Shown here piece by piece: positions 4,883 through 5,133 of a stretch of 5,133 bases of DNA. The stretch is taken from the NCBI GenBank assembly GCA_012270135.1, contig JAAXIW010000070.1, forward strand, positions 1 to 5,133. The letters run 5' to 3'. The notes under the pieces were generated by a model that was given only the letters and a program-made list of their open reading frames with translations, ran no database searches and was not told where the DNA came from. The translations under genes and the position numbers were made by a program. Position 1 is the first letter of the stretch. Every line of letters begins with the position of its first letter. This DNA is from Brevundimonas sp. (GTDB lineage: Bacteria > Pseudomonadota > Alphaproteobacteria > Caulobacterales > Caulobacteraceae).

Positions 4883-5133
4883 CGGCCGGCGCGCAGTCGG
4901 GCGGCCAGCGTCCGCGCCGCCGCCGTGACCTCGGCCCAGGTGACGTCGAAGCCGGCCTCGTCGCCGAACCAGGGATCGGCGACGGCCTGGCCCTCGCGGC
5001 CCTCGACGTGATCCAGCAGCAGGCTGAGTTCTGCGACGGCGTTGGGCGGCACGATCTTGCGCAGGTTGGACAGGTTGTCGTGGTCGAGGGCGATCACGTG
5101 GTGGAAGCGGTGGAAGTCGGCCACGCGCACCTG
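4879..5133 (-). CDS. Low-molecular-weight protein tyrosine phosphatase, C-terminal part (partial, 5' end outside window)
   Basis: The minus frame is open to the right edge and gives the last 84 residues; the GTG at 5130 is an internal valine, since the reading continues to the edge as Q-V-R-V-A-D-F. The pattern R-x-x-x-x-D-F-x-x-F-x-x-V-I-A-L-D-x-x-N-L-x-x-L, followed by V-A-D-P-W-F-G-D-x-x-G-F and a helix ending A-A-x-T-L-A-A-R-L, is that of LMW protein tyrosine phosphatases. The Asp of D-P-W-F (codon 4975-4977) is the expected general acid; D-P-Y-Y/F is commoner, so the Trp is a mild variant. The family hydrolyses phosphotyrosine (and arsenate in related reductases) in the cytoplasm. The catalytic C-x5-R loop lies outside the window, so activity cannot be judged. 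It converges on the Kelch gene. Confidence 0.87.
   Translation of the reverse strand, partial: QVRVADFHRFHHVIALDHDNLSNLRKIVPPNAVAELSLLLDHVEGREGQAVADPWFGDEAGFDVTWAEVTAAARTLAARLRAGR

Noticed and set aside
4871..4896. Possible bidirectional terminator from CTGCG (4871-4875) and CGCAG (4892-4896) around the shared stop
   Set aside because: Only five pairs around a 16-base loop and no T-tracts; this is within what GC-rich sequence gives by chance.

Overview
The window is a GC-rich, densely coded chromosomal segment. It most resembles an alphaproteobacterium of the Caulobacterales type (Brevundimonas/Caulobacter/Phenylobacterium-like). This is inferred from the very high GC, the gene families and the divergent tadA / rluB-rsmD arrangement that I associate with alphaproteobacteria. 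No species can be assigned from sequence reading alone. I see no mobile element, CRISPR array, tRNA, rRNA or gap longer than 43 bases; this looks like housekeeping core genome.

Layout, left to right: the 3' end of aroB (3-dehydroquinate synthase, + strand) overlaps by ATGA the start of a RimJ/RimL-like GNAT acetyltransferase (+). That gene converges on a small MliC-like lipoprotein gene (-), and the two share a single CTAG as both stop codons. Upstream of the lipoprotein gene, on the same strand, is tadA (tRNA adenosine deaminase, -). tadA is head-to-head with an rluB/rsuA-type pseudouridine synthase (+), and the preferred start codons overlap inside a 12-base near-palindrome. The synthase carries long basic disordered-looking tails and is followed after 3 bases by rsmD (16S rRNA guanine-N2 methyltransferase, +). 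A 41-base gap that folds end to end into a hairpin separates rsmD from a Tat-exported Kelch-propeller protein (+). That gene converges on a low-molecular-weight protein tyrosine phosphatase gene (-, running off the right edge), again sharing one CTAG as both stops.

The central block (tadA, rluB, rsmD) forms a theme of RNA modification for decoding and ribosome assembly: inosine-34 in tRNA, a 23S pseudouridine, and m2G966 in 16S rRNA. The lipoprotein and the Kelch protein are envelope or periplasmic proteins. The aroB-GNAT pair looks like an operon end.

I do not see a convincing new multi-gene system. The most interesting signals are architectural: the intergenic hairpin at 3810-3850, the head-to-head start overlap at 1743-1754, and the two shared CTAG stops, which are the only CTAG tetranucleotides I find in the window. 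A second-tier signal is the apparent charge reversal at the expected lysozyme-binding lysine of the MliC-like protein.
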